A stretch of 64,000 bases of DNA from Calcarisporiella thermophila CBS 279.70 (lineage: Eukaryota > Calcarisporiellomycota): NCBI RefSeq assembly GCF_041956535.1, contig NW_027192193.1:574235-638234 (forward strand), given 5' to 3'. Positions 21,140-32,962 of this stretch are shown in pieces (positions within the stretch are counted from its first letter, which is position 1; the number at the start of each line of letters is the position of its first letter). The notes beneath the pieces were generated by a model. That model searched no databases. It saw only the letters and a program-made list of their open reading frames with translations, and was not told where the DNA came from. Position numbers and translations under genes: made by a program.

Positions 21140-22026
21140 GACGGGAATTTTTCTATCCTCTTGCAAAAAAGCGAGCAATAGAATAAAAGTATCTCAAGAA
21201 ACAGAATATTTGCTAATACAAATAACAGTAGTTGCGAAATAGCTAGGATATGATTACGCGTTATAATAATGGGGTAACATATACAAAATTAAGAAGAGAT
21301 CACTGATTCGGAGCACCCTAATCCTGGAGAACAAACATAAAACAAATCAAGGGGAGCTCCGGGGATTTGCACAATAAATAAACAAAAGGGAAAAATAACG
21401 GTTAGCACTCGTCCTTTTTTTGATATCGACTAAAAATGTCGACAGAAAATAAAAAGACGCGACGCGTTGTCGGGGCTTTTCATTTGAATCAGTTTGCCTC
21501 ATTGGCTGGCACGATTACCAAATTTCAAATATTATGTGACTACTCTATGGAATATTCCCGGCGAAAAATTATGTGACTATCTTCCTCGATTACTGATAGT
21601 TGACTCTGCTCTTTTTGTGAAAGCATCAAACTTTCGCTGGTCGCAGATCAATATAGCAACAGGAGTCACGAGATTTAATAAAATGGTTGTTCACTTCTAT
21701 CACACACTCTTGACCGCAACTACAATATTCAAGTATGCTATCATATATATGTTTGCAACTACAGAAAAGGTCATTCCCCTACTCCTTTTTTTTAACTGTT
21801 GCTCAGCATATTTTGCTCCCGGTATATCTCACCACCACAATTGGGCATACCAAGTGATCCCTGGCATGCCCTCAAATTGAAAACTTAAATCCACACCAAC
21901 ATTTAGGATGCTCATCTTTCTCCAAACTGTGCTACAAAATATTGAATTCATTTATTACATACGAAAGAAATCCTGCCTCCATATCTGATGACAATGCAAT
22001 TAAAATAAAATCCTCAGCACTAATAA
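21140..22026. other. intergenic region between IQGAP and zinc-knuckle genes
   Basis: About 0.9 kb of A/T-rich sequence. One open frame of 128 codons (21494-21880) has no recognisable motif and probably is chance. It includes the IQGAP promoter at its left end and the 3' flank of the zinc-knuckle gene at its right end. Confidence 0.5.
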
Positions 22027-22946
22027 TTATAAATCACGACGCTTTTTTCGCGACCTCCTATCCGACCCTGACGATGAGCTAGAGCTTGAAGAAGAATATC
22101 CTGAGGAAGAATCGCTGTCAGAATCCGAACCACTGCTTGAATCCGAGGTGTCCGAGCTTGAGTCGCTGCTGCCTGATGAGGGGTGTGACCTTCTCCTCTT
22201 GCGCGACTTCTTCCTATCCACTGAGCTTCCGCCAGAGCTACTACTCTTGCTGCTATCACTGCTGCTTCCACTGCTTCTGCTGCTTCCACTGCTGCTGCTA
22301 CTGTCGCTATCACTCGAACTTGAATCCGAGTCCGAACCCGAACTCGAGCTGGACTCTGAATCACTGTCACTCTCCGACTCTGAGGAAGAACTAGAGGAGA
22401 GGTGGATTCGAATATAAGGCATGAGGTTCAATTATACTCTATTAGAGAGATTAAATTCATGCAATATTACCTATCTCTACGACGGCGCTTCTCCTTTTCT
22501 TTCTTTCGACTCTTTTCCTTCTCTTTTAAAATTTTATCAGCAAGCCCATTCCTAAAACAATGGCAATAGCAGCAAGCCCAATATTAGAAGAGAATAACGC
22601 AAAAAAGAGAGAGAGTAAATACAAACTTGCTTAAAAATTCAACAGGGATCTCTATATCGTGCAATTCAGGCGGTTTACCAAGCATCTGAGTTCGAGTTGG
22701 TCGACTCTTTGGGATCGCACGTTCGTTTTTGCACTCAAATGTATAATGACCATATTCTAAGCATTTCTGACACCTTGTTCCTGGGGTAGCCCGAGATGAA
22801 GTTTTGGGATATCTAGAAGAGTTAATCAACAGTGGGATTAGCGTTGGAGCTTTGGATGACCATTTGAGTTATCGAATCACAAAATTGTAAACATTAACAT
22901 CAGTATTCATAGAAACTCCATCGAACGTTTACCTTCTTTCGCTCAT
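22027..22946 (-). CDS. CCHC zinc-knuckle protein with Ser-rich/SR-like tail (ZCCHC10-like)
   Basis: Minus-strand exons are 22933-22946 (14 nt), 22627-22812, 22471-22551 and 22027-22390 (214 aa). After MSERRYPKTSS comes one zinc knuckle, CQKCLEYGHYTFEC (C-x2-C-x4-H-x4-C), closely matching ZCCHC10/SREK1IP1-type proteins, followed by PPELHDIEIPVEFLSK. A short Lys/Arg/Glu stretch leads into about 100 residues of Ser with Asp, Glu and Gly, ending in a basic RRSRKKRRD cluster. The family is linked to splicing factors and nuclear RNA. The tail is acidic Ser-rich, reminiscent of CK2 or SR-kinase targets rather than a classical RS domain. Divergent from the ankyrin gene, 173 bp between starts. Confidence 0.82.
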
Positions 22947-23119
22947 TGAGGCAAACAATGGTGAAATCCCTCACTGCGTATAGAATCAGTTTCCACTCAA
23001 TCTTCCATTCACTGTGAAAATGGCTCAAAAGTGGGCAGAAAATTCTGTAAGCCACGAGTAGTCACAAACAAATATAAAGGGGAATATTTATAGGTATCCC
23101 CACTATTGACAGCCTATAA

Positions 23120-24059
23120 ATGTTCCATGAGACAAACATAACATCTCTCCCTTTCGAAGTATTGAGTTTCATTTTCATTCTCTCCGAGAATCCTCAGCTT
23201 CCGTACACATGTCGACTCTTGTACCAGGTTGCCTCCCATGAGCATGTTCGGCTGGAATGGCTCCTGCAACGCTATGGCCCATCTCCGATAAAAACCTTCT
23301 ACAAAGGGGTGCGGTGGCGCTTCTTCAACCTTAAGCTTCTCCACTACCTCGATACGCGCTACCAACAAGAGAACAAAACACAGGAGGTGATTCCGTTCAA
23401 GGATAGAGGAATTCCACGCCATTTCTTTAGTCGTATCGGCTCCGATACCGAGAGTAACAAGCGAGAAGCTGCCGAGGAAATGATACGCCTGCTACTTGAT
23501 CGCGGTGCTTCACCAGACAAACCTAGCGGCTATCCACTGATTAAATCTGCAAAGTTGGGTAGAGCCGACCTTGTTAAGCTGTTGCTGGATAAAGGGGCGC
23601 AAATTGACTTACGGGATAATATGGCCCTGCGGGTGTGCGCACTAGAGCCCAACTGGGAGCTTGTGCGGCTACTCATTGATCGGGGGGTAAAGCCGGATTC
23701 CCTTACATTGCAGGTGTGTGTCGAAAAGAATATGTGGGATATGGTTGACTTGCTTATAGATCACGGTGCTATTCCAAACATGGAGACCTTGCAACATATG
23801 TAAGAGAATAGTCGCGAATGACTTTCAATTCATCCAACGATGTGATTTTGCACGACAATTTTTCCTATCCCCTGTGTGCCTTGGATATATTTTTTATTTA
23901 TTTGCCGTTTTTTCTTTATTTTATTTTTGTTTATTATTTAATTTTTAATTGTATAGATTGTTCAATGCTACGGTGATTGATGGAGTAGGAGCAATGCCTA
24001 CACTGTGGAGCAGTGGTATTCCGGAGACATCACTGGCTTTCCATATATATATATTTTGA
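23120..24059 (+). CDS. F-box-like protein with ankyrin repeats
   Basis: Exons are 23120-23799 and 23957-24059 (260 aa). The second exon is inferred from a GTAAGA donor and TATAG acceptor; without it the frame stops at 23803. The N terminus LPFEVLSFIFILSENPQLPY resembles a degenerate F-box leading into RLLYQVASHEHVRLEWLLQRYG. Ankyrin-type repeats follow, with signature pieces EEMIRLLLDRGASPD, ADLVKLLLDKGAQIDL, WELVRLLIDRGVKPD and WDMVDLLIDHGAIPN. F-box/ankyrin proteins serve as substrate receptors of SCF ubiquitin ligases, but SCF binding is not demonstrated here. Such genes are often expanded in early-diverging fungi (recollection, not checked). Confidence 0.8.
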
Positions 24060-24167
24060 ACCGGATGAAGAAAGGCAAGAAATAGAACAGGAATAATATT
24101 GACAATAAAAATTCAATTAAAATAAAAAAAAAAAATTATAAAGGAAATATAAAATGTGTCCAACCAA

Positions 24168-25550
24168 TCAACCCCATTCCCACCCGTGTCTCTTTAGACT
24201 CACTAAGAGCTAGGAAAGTTGTATTGAGGATTTAGAGGCGAATGAGAATACATGCAACAGTTAGCAACTTACGGTGAGCCGCAGTATTACTTCCGGGTGA
24301 ATTTGATACCTCTCAGGTAATAGCCACGTTGGTATTTCTGGATCCGGTGCATTGCCATTGACTTCTTGCTGCTGTTGAGACGTTTGTGCGGTGGAAGGGT
24401 CCCTAGTCAGCCCCTGCAGATATGCAAAAAGTTGCTCCCCGGCCCTGACCACGATTTCGCACAAAGTGTCCACTCGTAATTGATACCCAGAGGATAGGAC
24501 CATTTCACAAAGCCCCTCTACCTCACCCTGCACCATAGCTTCCCGTACCGATTCCTGGTACGTCCCCTCCAGATGAGATTCAAGATAGAGTGATGTGACG
24601 CGGAACAAGTACCCATAAAAACGGGAGAAACGAAGCCGCTGTTCCCGCTTCGCACAAGCCTGGATCCAGGCGGGATCTCTCACTGATATAGACACGTCGC
24701 TCTCCTGTAGTCGCTTATGGATCAAATTCGGGAAGGAACGTGCCACTTCATCGCATTGGCTCTTCCACCGCGCCAAGAAAACACGCGGCAGGAAGGGCGC
24801 CTGCGGGAATTTCGTGCTGCGCCGACGGTATTTTGGATCATGTAGCATACGGAGTTGCGGGTTATGCAGATAGTATTCACGGGTTTTTAGACACATGTTT
24901 GCGTAAGTGAGAGGAAGTAGCCATTGGCGTACATTCTCGGCGATATCGGTGTCTGAGCGCGCGACCAGCACGCGTCTTAAGACCAAATCCTCCAACAAGC
25001 CAAGCAGTGTGCTGAATACTTCACGCCGACACAAAATATCGCCCTCGAGCTCCGTCACCTCTCGTATTGCGTCCATAAGGAGTACTGCGATACGCACACA
25101 GATTTCATGAACATGGATGTTGTGGAATTTGCCTTCTACTACCCGTTTCTCGACCATCACCGTAACTGCCCTGTCTTCAAGAGAGTAGCCGTCTTCGTCA
25201 GACTCATCATCATCCTTACTGATGTCATCAATGCCATTCATGAGATATTTCGTCTCCGGTCCATTTTCTGAATGGGCGCACAGAAGGGGAACAACCTCGC
25301 GTTCAAAATCTTGGAGGAGTCTAATGGCGCGCATGTGAAAAGGGAAATGCTTGTCGAGAAAATGAAGTCCAACCCCTCGAATAGAGCGTGAAACAGATAG
25401 CAAGCTCCACATATCATTGAAATCTAACTCTTCGAATATAAGGTACTGAATCTCAAGAGGGAGATCCTGAAACCCAGGCCTCGCCGTCGACGCCGCTACC
25501 GACAGATCAACATTACTCCGTGATTCCCTACCATCGAACTCATCCAACAT
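24168..25550 (-). CDS. F-box protein, function unknown
   Basis: The main minus-strand exon is 24273-25550. A last exon 24168-24209 is proposed because GTAAGT (donor) and CTAG (acceptor) bound a 63-bp intron and add 13 residues (439 aa); reading through instead stops at 24261. The N-terminal FQDLPLEIQYLIFEELDFNDMW then SLLSVSRSIRG is an F-box (about 30-70), the Skp1-binding element of SCF ubiquitin ligases. The remaining ~360 residues are helical with no repeat I recognise, including an acidic insert (DDISKDDDESDEDG). The substrate is unknown. It is convergent with the F-box/ankyrin gene. Confidence 0.72.
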
Positions 25551-26004
25551 CGCCTATACTTGTTTTTATCAGTTTCTTATTGTGACTTCAACCGCTGAAA
25601 CTTCATATAGCGCTTCGTTTGTGTGATGGATTAAGTTAGCTAGAGTACCAGACAACCTCCAATTATTAAAACTATCAATGTAATTCTTTCGTGGCTTGGC
25701 TCCCGTTTTAATAGTCGAATTCTCGACAAGATCCTCCACTCAATTGAGTGGCAAGGATTTTGCACACCTCGAAAGAAGGACTTCACATTTCTTTGTTTTT
25801 TTTTCTCCTTCTTAGTGTATTCACTATACATTGATATCGTCCATTAATATGAGTGTTTATTTATCTGTCCTTTATCGTGTAAAATCCCGAAATCAAAAAT
25901 ATAAATAAAAATATTTACAACTGGAAAAATGGAAATAAAATGAAAGACTTTACTCGTACACTGTTTAACATGAAAACTGATTAATGAAAAAAAAACTCTG
26001 TGAA
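25551..26004. other. intergenic region
   Basis: A/T-rich region holding the promoter of the F-box gene and the 3' flank of the CSL gene. No gene is supported. Confidence 0.5.
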
Positions 26005-29000
26005 CTATAGCGGCCACATCTTCTCGGTCTTGTAGATCACGCCATCATTTCTGACTAGCAATACCGGCACCTTCCATTTTAAATTCTCGACCTCCGGTGG
26101 GACCCAGCATGTCATGACATCGCTACACCTTTGTTCGGTTTGCACACTGGGCACTTCGCCGAACCACACGCTCAGTCCAGGGGTGAAATTCTTTCCGTAC
26201 ACGGTGATCCTTCGCCCTTCATGCTCCTCGGAGTTCGCGAGAGAGTGGCCGCTATTGTTAGCCGAGGGGTGTTGTTGGAATGCGGACAGTTGCTCGCTAG
26301 ACGTGGTCAATAGCTGCATCACGACGGGTATTGGCGTGACGGGTATAGCCAGGGGAGATAACAGTTGACTTAGTGGGGAAGTGTTGCCGGAGACATTGCT
26401 ATGTGGGGCGAAAAACTTGAAAAATGCTGAGTCGGTGCCGACAATGGTCCACACGGCGGCATCGGTGATGTCCTCTGTCCAGCCTTCCAGTGGAGCATCG
26501 CTCGTGGCCAGGGGTTGCTGGCTATTTTGGGACATTTCAATCATGGACTCTAAACGGTGTAAATTCGCCTCTACCCCACTAGTGCTATTTACACGTTGCC
26601 GATTTTTGGAAAGCAGCTTTCCAGACGCAGGCGAGGACGACAGTGAACCCGAGTGCTGCGGAGGGGCATTATTGGATGGCCGGCCAATCGGGATCGGAGC
26701 AGTACGTCGTCTACGTGAGGTCTTACTGTTTGCGTCGTCTCCATTCCTAGGTTCGGAGGCAGGGCGTCCCGCACCGGATCCCTCGGATGTAGGTGAGGGC
26801 TTGCGCGAGGGCGGCGACACTTGGAGAGTCTTACGGGAACCAGGCACCGCATGGATACAGCTCACGCCTTCAGGTAAACAGGCAAGATACTCGCCAGGTT
26901 GGTTGAAATCGCCGTGATTGAAACTCGGATCGCGAATCTCGAACGCCACCTTTTGTAGCTGGGAAACAGGGTCACCAATTGCTACCATCCAATGGCCATC
27001 CGTTAGCATTGAACTCAAAACTATTTTTCTCAGAGCAATCCATTTTACCTTCTTCGCCTCCCAGTCCTCCCAACTGGGTTATCCCGTCCCCCTCCATCTG
27101 CACGTCTTCGCTGTGAGCAGCCCCACCTCCGACCACCCAGTTCCCTTTGTCTACCTTGCGTATCACCATAATGGGACTCACCTTCCCGGTAGCCAAACAC
27201 TGCAAAACCACCGGTTGATTGTAGTGGATAGGTATTGGATTATGATTGCCTTTGGCTGGCCGATAGGCTAGAGGCGGGCGCGATATGTGGGCAGGAACAC
27301 TGGGATTGCTGTCACAAGTGCTAAGATTTTCGTGCAGTTGTGACATTTGGCCGTTGGAGAAGCAAGATTGGGCCTGATCGGGACTGTTTTTGCTCAAATC
27401 CACCAGCCAAATGATGTATGCATCCCAGCTATCCGACCGGCTAACAAAAGAGATCTGTTCGTCCTGTTGGTGCTTCTCACTTTCTCCAGAGCTCCAGGGC
27501 CAGTAAGTAGGCAACTTCTGCGAGTCACGGGAACTGCCGAGGTATTTGGTTGAGACGGTCTGAGAGCGAAGACGATTGAATAGCGATATCGTACTTCCGT
27601 GATGAATGCATACTAATGGAGGAGGGAGAGGCACGAACCAAACATAAAATCGGGGGGAAAAAATAAGTGGAATTCCAACTGGCGACAGAAAGCATATCAA
27701 CTTACGATCCATGTTCTTCAAGCTCTGCCTCTTCTTGCTCGGTTTCGAAATGACCTTAATTGGCTTGCTTGCGAAATCCCCTAAATGCGATTCCTCAGCG
27801 TCTGCCCTTACAACGACCTCCACCTTCCTTCGCTTTTCATCTGCATCATTAATATGCAGCTGTTTAGACACGCACTGGCCCAGAAGAGTGGGCTCACTCG
27901 AGCTCACACCCGGTTTTGCCTTTGTGCCTGCCTTGGTGAACCACTCCAGTGAGCCTTGCTGTTGGATGACTTCCCCCGTAATACTCACCGTTAGCCTCGG
28001 TTGCGAGGACTGACCGGCTTGCCCATCGTTCTCCAGCGACCGATTCCAGGAAGGTCCGAGGAGGAGCGTGGTGGGCGGGGGGGTCAAGAAGCGTTTCTCT
28101 GTCCCATAAGATTTTTGCGCAACTTTTGGAGTCGCAATAAGAATGCATTTCTCGCCGATTTCGCCTGGATTTGGGCTCGCAAGATAGTAGCGGACTATTT
28201 CCTTTAACAGGGGCATGCTCAGGGCTGCCCCGTCTCTTGCCGGCGAAAGACCCGCTAAAGAGGAAGCAAAGGGTTCTTCTCGTTTTGAATCGGCGGGGCT
28301 TAGCTCTTGCATCGATGAAGGAGTGTCATAGGCTGCATCGAGGGGCTGTGTTGTTAGGTGGGTTGAAGAATTATCAGAAAGGAACTGATCCGACGGTAAA
28401 CCATCGACTTTAAAATGCATATCAGAAAGCCTCTGTAAACACTCGGACACCGGCTTCAAATCCGCTGCATACTGCCTCATCGCAGCACCCATATCGCATT
28501 CTGCAGAATTACACCCGTCATTTCCCGCCGGCACGATTATATCTGATGTAGATGAAATATTCGGGAGAGACCCGAGTGTGTCAAGGAAAGAAGAGGACAA
28601 GTAAGCAGGGGAATCTGAAGTTGTCGTAGAGGGTAAATGCGATTGGCCGGCAAACTGATTCCTGTCCAGTCCAAACTGCTCGAAACCATCAAGCAAGTTC
28701 CTCTGTACCGATTCTGAGAGGCCCTCCTCGGTCCTCGTGTGAGAAGGGTTCTGGTGATGTGAATAGAGCAATTGCGACGTTTTCAGAGGAGATCCGTTAG
28801 GATATTCGGGAACAAGAATGTAGTTGCTCCCAACTTCCGTAAATGATGTTGGCTGTGAGCTGGGAAGATCTTGGAAGTTTTTGAGGGTATCCATAAATGA
28901 CTCATCGAACATGATAGAGTCCAAGTTGAGTTCGTTGGAGGTCGGTGGTAGATGGGTTTGTTCCCTCGACACGAATGCATCACCATTATCATCGTCCAGA

Positions 29001-29218
29001 AGATAAGCCATGGAAGTATCCCATGAATGTAGGTCGTCCGCATGTGATCCATTGCTTGTGTCATTTGAGGAGGATTTTACTGTAGATTCCTTCGGAGTAG
29101 AGGGCGTGGACAGCACGTACTCGGACCAGGCGTCATTGGACCAGAGGGATGTCTGCCCTTGGGAATACTCTGCTGTTGCACCCGACTTGCTGTCGTGTGG
29201 AAATATGGGCAGCTCCAT
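26005..29218 (-). CDS. CSL-family (CBF1/RBP-Jk/Su(H)/Lag-1) transcription factor
   Basis: Minus-strand exons are 27706-29218, 27049-27612 and 26005-26981 (1017 aa). Starting at the ATG at 29218 gives MELPIFPHDS. The first 350 residues are disordered. The LAG1 DNA-binding domain begins near 360, with CSL signatures KVAQKSYGTEKRF, KVISKPSKKRQSLKN and FNRLRSQTVSTKYLG. Splicing of intron 27613-27705 gives KNMDLCIHHGSTISLFNRL, matching the family, although that 93-bp intron is stop-free. Intron 26982-27048 joins to IGDPVSQLQKVAFEIRD in the beta-trefoil domain. A C-terminal IPT/TIG domain follows (GKNFTPGLSVWFGEVPSV, VLLVRNDGVIY). The beta-trefoil has a long low-complexity insert (about 730-810), usual for fungal CSLs. 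CSLs bind GTG(G/A)GAA-type sites; fungal members regulate adhesion and cell cycle, without Notch. Confidence 0.94.
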
Positions 29219-30414
29219 CGCTAGGATTGTCAATGTAGGGTGAAATAGACAAACACAATCGACGAGTTGAAGTAGAGACGGGAGGTGATATTATTTTTTT
29301 GGTGGGGAAAACGGAATCGTACAAATATTTGTTGACCTCAGTCAAAAACCTAAATATACTTAGGTTAGTAAAAGCAGTTCGCTATGCTCCATGCTTTGAT
29401 CCTCGACTATTAGTAATGGAAATGTGGTGTATTTCGTTCAACCTTGGGCTTTTCTCCCGATAAATTCAATGTCAGCTCAAGACACAGCTTGTCATTTCTT
29501 CTGGACATAAGTTACGTCTGAGATTGTCGCCTCCATTTCTGCCTTACCGCGTTAGCGAAGGACTCCATGGGACGCCTCAAGGTAATTTAATCGCCACTAA
29601 ATGAGCATGGCTGATAAAAGGCTAAATCTGCGAAATCAAAGAAATGCTCAAATTCCACCCACCCATGGTTCATGGGAATTGAAGTAGTGAAAAAGCAAGT
29701 GTAGTTCTATTATTCAGTTATTTATATGGTACAAAAAGATTATTTTAAGATATTTAAGGCAGGGGAATGCAATGAGAAAATGGAACATAGATTTAGCATT
29801 TATTATTCGAGTATATACAATCCTCACAAACCGAAACTCTTCAGGTGGTTGGATGTTGCGCATGGTCTCCATTGTAACAGATGAGATTATTTACCCGGAT
29901 CAGCAACCCTAATTTCTCCAGAACTCTCCAAAAGATGTTGAAACATTGCAATACCTTCGTCAGCTTACCTAAGAACCTCTATCCTGACAAAGATAGATAC
30001 TTCGGCTCAATGCATGCCCGAGAGGCGCCCTCCTATATTTGCCGAAGATCTAGAGGAAATTCGGCCTTAGCTGAGCTATTCACTGAGGGAGAGGAGCCTC
30101 CACACAAATAACTTGATCGATGGGTAGACTCTAATATTCCCCCAATGAGTAATTTTGGTTTTCCTAATGGGGGCCCTGCCTACACATCATTTTAGAAATT
30201 CCTATTTCATATCGTCCGAAAATGGGTTTGTTATATAATTCACTCATATTTCACCTCCCAAAGTCATCACACCTTTTCTGCTCCATTCCTTCTGCATCCT
30301 TCCATACTAACTAGAAACTAGCCTTGAAACAATCGCGCTCATTATCTTCCAACCAGTCGGTCATTATCTGCTCCTCTCGCTCTACCACTCCTCTCTTAAA
30401 TTGAAATTGCTGAT
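29219..30414. other. intergenic region upstream of the CSL gene
   Basis: About 1.2 kb with no supported gene. Several short open frames lack motifs. It probably contains a long CSL promoter/5' leader. Confidence 0.5.
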
Positions 30415-30684
30415 ATGACTCTCGACACCCTAATATACACTCGTTTCATTCATGAACCCTTCCCGCGCCCAACCACCGCCTATAAAAGTCAGAGTGATCG
30501 AATTCGAGACGACCATTCTTCCACTCCAACCAAACGCCGCCGCTCTTCTGTACAGGATTTGACAGAATGGAGCAGTGGAAATGGAATGGCGGAAATGGAG
30601 CTGGAGTGGTGCAAATGCTGGCGACGTCGTAAACTGAAGGAGATAGAACTAGAGCCTATTTTCGAAGATCCGTTTGAAGAATGA
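30415..30684 (+). CDS. hypothetical small protein (89 aa)
   Basis: An open frame from ATG to TGA encodes a polar protein with a basic patch (TPTKRRRSS), a Trp/Cys cluster (WCKCWRRRKL) and an acidic end (EPIFEDPFEE). It has no recognised domain, signal peptide or membrane segment. A TATAAAAG sequence lies inside the frame near 30480, which could mean the region is a promoter instead. The support is length, a plausible leader rich in pyrimidines, and isolation from other genes. Low confidence. Confidence 0.35.
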   Translation: MTLDTLIYTRFIHEPFPRPTTAYKSQSDRIRDDHSSTPTKRRRSSVQDLTEWSSGNGMAEMELEWCKCWRRRKLKEIELEPIFEDPFEE

Positions 30685-31018
30685 AGATTTATTTTTGTAA
30701 TTAAATTACTCGATATTTTATAATGTATGTCCTACTTAATTAAATCTGCCTGAACAAAGTCTAATATATTCTTCACAATATAAGAATGGAAAACAAAAAT
30801 GTGCAAGTTCATGGAAAAACCAAGCATTTATTTAAACTAGTTAAGCCCCTAAAAAAAACGACCAAGAGAACTTTATACCAAAATGAAAGACAATAATGAA
30901 CAGATAATCAACAGAGGTGAGATTTGTTGTAGTTCACAAAACAAAAAAAAAAAATATAAAAGAAAGGATCAGACCTCTCTAATTGTTTTCGAAGTCCTCT
31001 TTTTATTACATACAATAC
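30685..31018. other. short convergent intergenic region
   Basis: A/T-rich 3' flank. No element was recognised. Confidence 0.5.
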
Positions 31019-31838
31019 TTATTTGGACTCTTTTTCCTCGGCCAGAGCATCCTTGACAGTTTGCTGCAGTTTGCTAATATGGCTGTCAACCTCGCGTTCA
31101 TTCTCAATTAAAAAGCTGCGAAGGAAGCGAGAATACAAGACCTCCGCACCCTATTCATATATCCATGACGATTAGCTACTATGTCCCCTCGAAACGAAAA
31201 AACAGAGATGGAAACTTACGCGGAATTGAGGGAGGATCAACCACAGAAGGAAAGCAGTTTTGAAAAGGAACTAAGGGCGGGAATTAGAAAATATATAATT
31301 TCAGCCCAAATTAATACTTAAACCTACATAGAAAGGTATCCAGAATAGCAAGAGGTCCGTGAAGTGCTCAAGGAGAGAAAAGAAGCCATATACGGTCCAG
31401 TAGGTCAACCTAGAAAATAGAAATGAAAATGAGAGTATTTATCTACACTCAAAATCGGACATTTATTTACCATTGGGTGTCGTCGTTGGTTTCCCTTGTC
31501 TCCAGTGCTTTGAACGATTTGTATACTGAAAAAACACGCGAAATATAAACAAAACTAGAAACAATGACTAACATCTTGGCATTTTACTCACCCGGATAGA
31601 TCACGCCAATGAGATTAGTAATGAGCTGGCCGAAAATGTTGAAGAAGATGAGAATAAATGAGAGCAAGGCTGCTCCGCTCACCATGTGGACCTTGTCGAT
31701 ATTGGTTGTTTTCTCAAGATCGCAAAAGAAGGGGCTTTTCGAGAGCTCCTTGTCGAGCTGACGGTAGTAGTAATCATACTTGGTCTTGAGATTATTAACG
31801 ATTTGCTGCTGATGCTGTGGTTGTTGCTGGGTGGACAT
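31019..31838 (-). CDS. YOP1: Yop1/REEP (TB2/DP1/HVA22) ER membrane-shaping protein
   Basis: Five minus-strand exons: 31592-31838, 31471-31525, 31328-31409, 31220-31270 and 31019-31150 (188 aa). After a Gln-rich N terminus comes a first hydrophobic hairpin (ALLSFILIFFNIFGQLITNL), then the family core YPGVYKSFKALET with TQWLTYWTVYGFFSLLEH, a second hairpin and LLWLILPQF plus GAEVLYSRFLRSFL. This is the TB2/DP1/HVA22 signature. These proteins insert paired hairpins into the ER to curve tubules and interact with reticulons and Rab GTPases. A C-terminal amphipathic/charged helix ends EEKESK. The length matches yeast Yop1 (about 180 aa), and all exons are in phase. Confidence 0.95.
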
Positions 31839-32296
31839 TTTCTGGCTCGATTTTTACTTTAAAAGATGTTTTTTTTTAATGTTGTAAAGCACAAACAAGA
31901 AGCGGGTGAAAACAAGAACAAGTTTAGAATAGGGAAGCTTTTTTCAAGCGTGAAGAATCCTAAAGTGGCGTAGAGAAAATTCTTACTGGCTGATAGTTAT
32001 CGGAAAAACAAAATAGATAGCGACAAAGAGAAGGTAAATTCTATGTGTGGTGGCTCCATTCAAACTCAAGTCCTCATAGCCGTATACACATATAAACTAT
32101 ATACGTCTGAATAGCCTCTGGTTTCTAGTCGAGGGTACCGGAAATGATGGGGACTAATTTATCTTTTACTTTATATCTGTCATAAAAACAATATGCGTAT
32201 ACAATGAATCCATACAATTGTGAAATAAAGACTGCTGGTTTTGTTAAGGTTGGCAAGTTTAAATACAAAAGATCCGATCCTTCCGCCCTAAACCTC
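31839..32296. other. intergenic region
   Basis: YOP1 promoter side and 3' flank of the Cys-rich surface protein, A/T rich. No gene is supported. Confidence 0.5.
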
Positions 32297-32962
32297 TTAA
32301 AACAGGGATACCAATGAAGCTATAATGGCGAGCACACTCATCTTCCCATACTCAAAGGCATGAGCGCTGCTCTTGGCATTTTCGGATGGTTTTGGATTCG
32401 ACGCAGTCGCGGACGCGGACCCACTCTTGGATAAGCTATCGGAGCCCGTGGGAGAAGCCGAGGGCACAGCACTAGTGGGGACGGTGGTACCCGTTTGTTT
32501 TGAAACGCTCGCGGATGAAGACGAGGGCTGAGCAGTGCTCGCCGAACTGACGATAGTCATGCTCCCCTCGCCGGGTGGCTGGGATCCGGGGCAGTATGCC
32601 ACCCCTCGGTTTGGACAGCATGGATCTGTATTGTGAAGGAGACACTTCGAGGGACATTCGGGCGGACAGGGCGGTGTGATTTGGATACACATCTTTTCAG
32701 CGCACGTCGGGGGAGGTTGCGAGGGACAATTGGGGCAATCTTTAGAAGAAGGGAGAGCTATAAGAAAAAGAACGCTTTATACGATCAAGCCGGGACATAC
32801 CAGTGGGGAAGCTCGAGACAGAGAACTGGCTCGCTAGCGGCAAGAATCAATCAGTGTTAAAGCCCAACTAATGAAGTGGAGGCGCTTACCTGACGTTGCC
32901 CCCAGGGCAAGAGTCGAGGTAGCAACAAGGGCCAAGGGAAGAAGAACGATCGCACCCTTCAT
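32297..32962 (-). CDS. secreted Cys-rich, Ser/Thr-rich, probably GPI-anchored surface protein
   Basis: Minus-strand exons are 32890-32962, 32801-32833 and 32297-32739 (182 aa). MKGAIVLLPLALVATSTLAL is a signal peptide. A compact Cys/Pro-rich region follows (CPNCPSQPPPTC, then CIQITPPCPPEC, CLLHNTDPCC), with about ten cysteines in 55 residues. It is followed by about 80 Ser/Thr/Ala-rich residues, likely O-glycosylated, and a hydrophobic end (MSVLAIIASLVSLF) typical of a GPI signal. No enzyme family is recognised; wall-structural, adhesin or effector roles are possible. A TATA box lies about 70 bp upstream on the same strand. Confidence 0.75.

Noticed and set aside
21494-21880. 128-codon frame in the IQGAP-zinc knuckle intergenic region
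   Set aside because: No domain, no splice or promoter context, and the composition is A/T-rich intergenic.
22148-22417. Leu/Ser-rich plus-strand frames over the Ser-rich exon
   Set aside because: Antisense of the AGY/TCN serine repeat of the zinc-knuckle gene.
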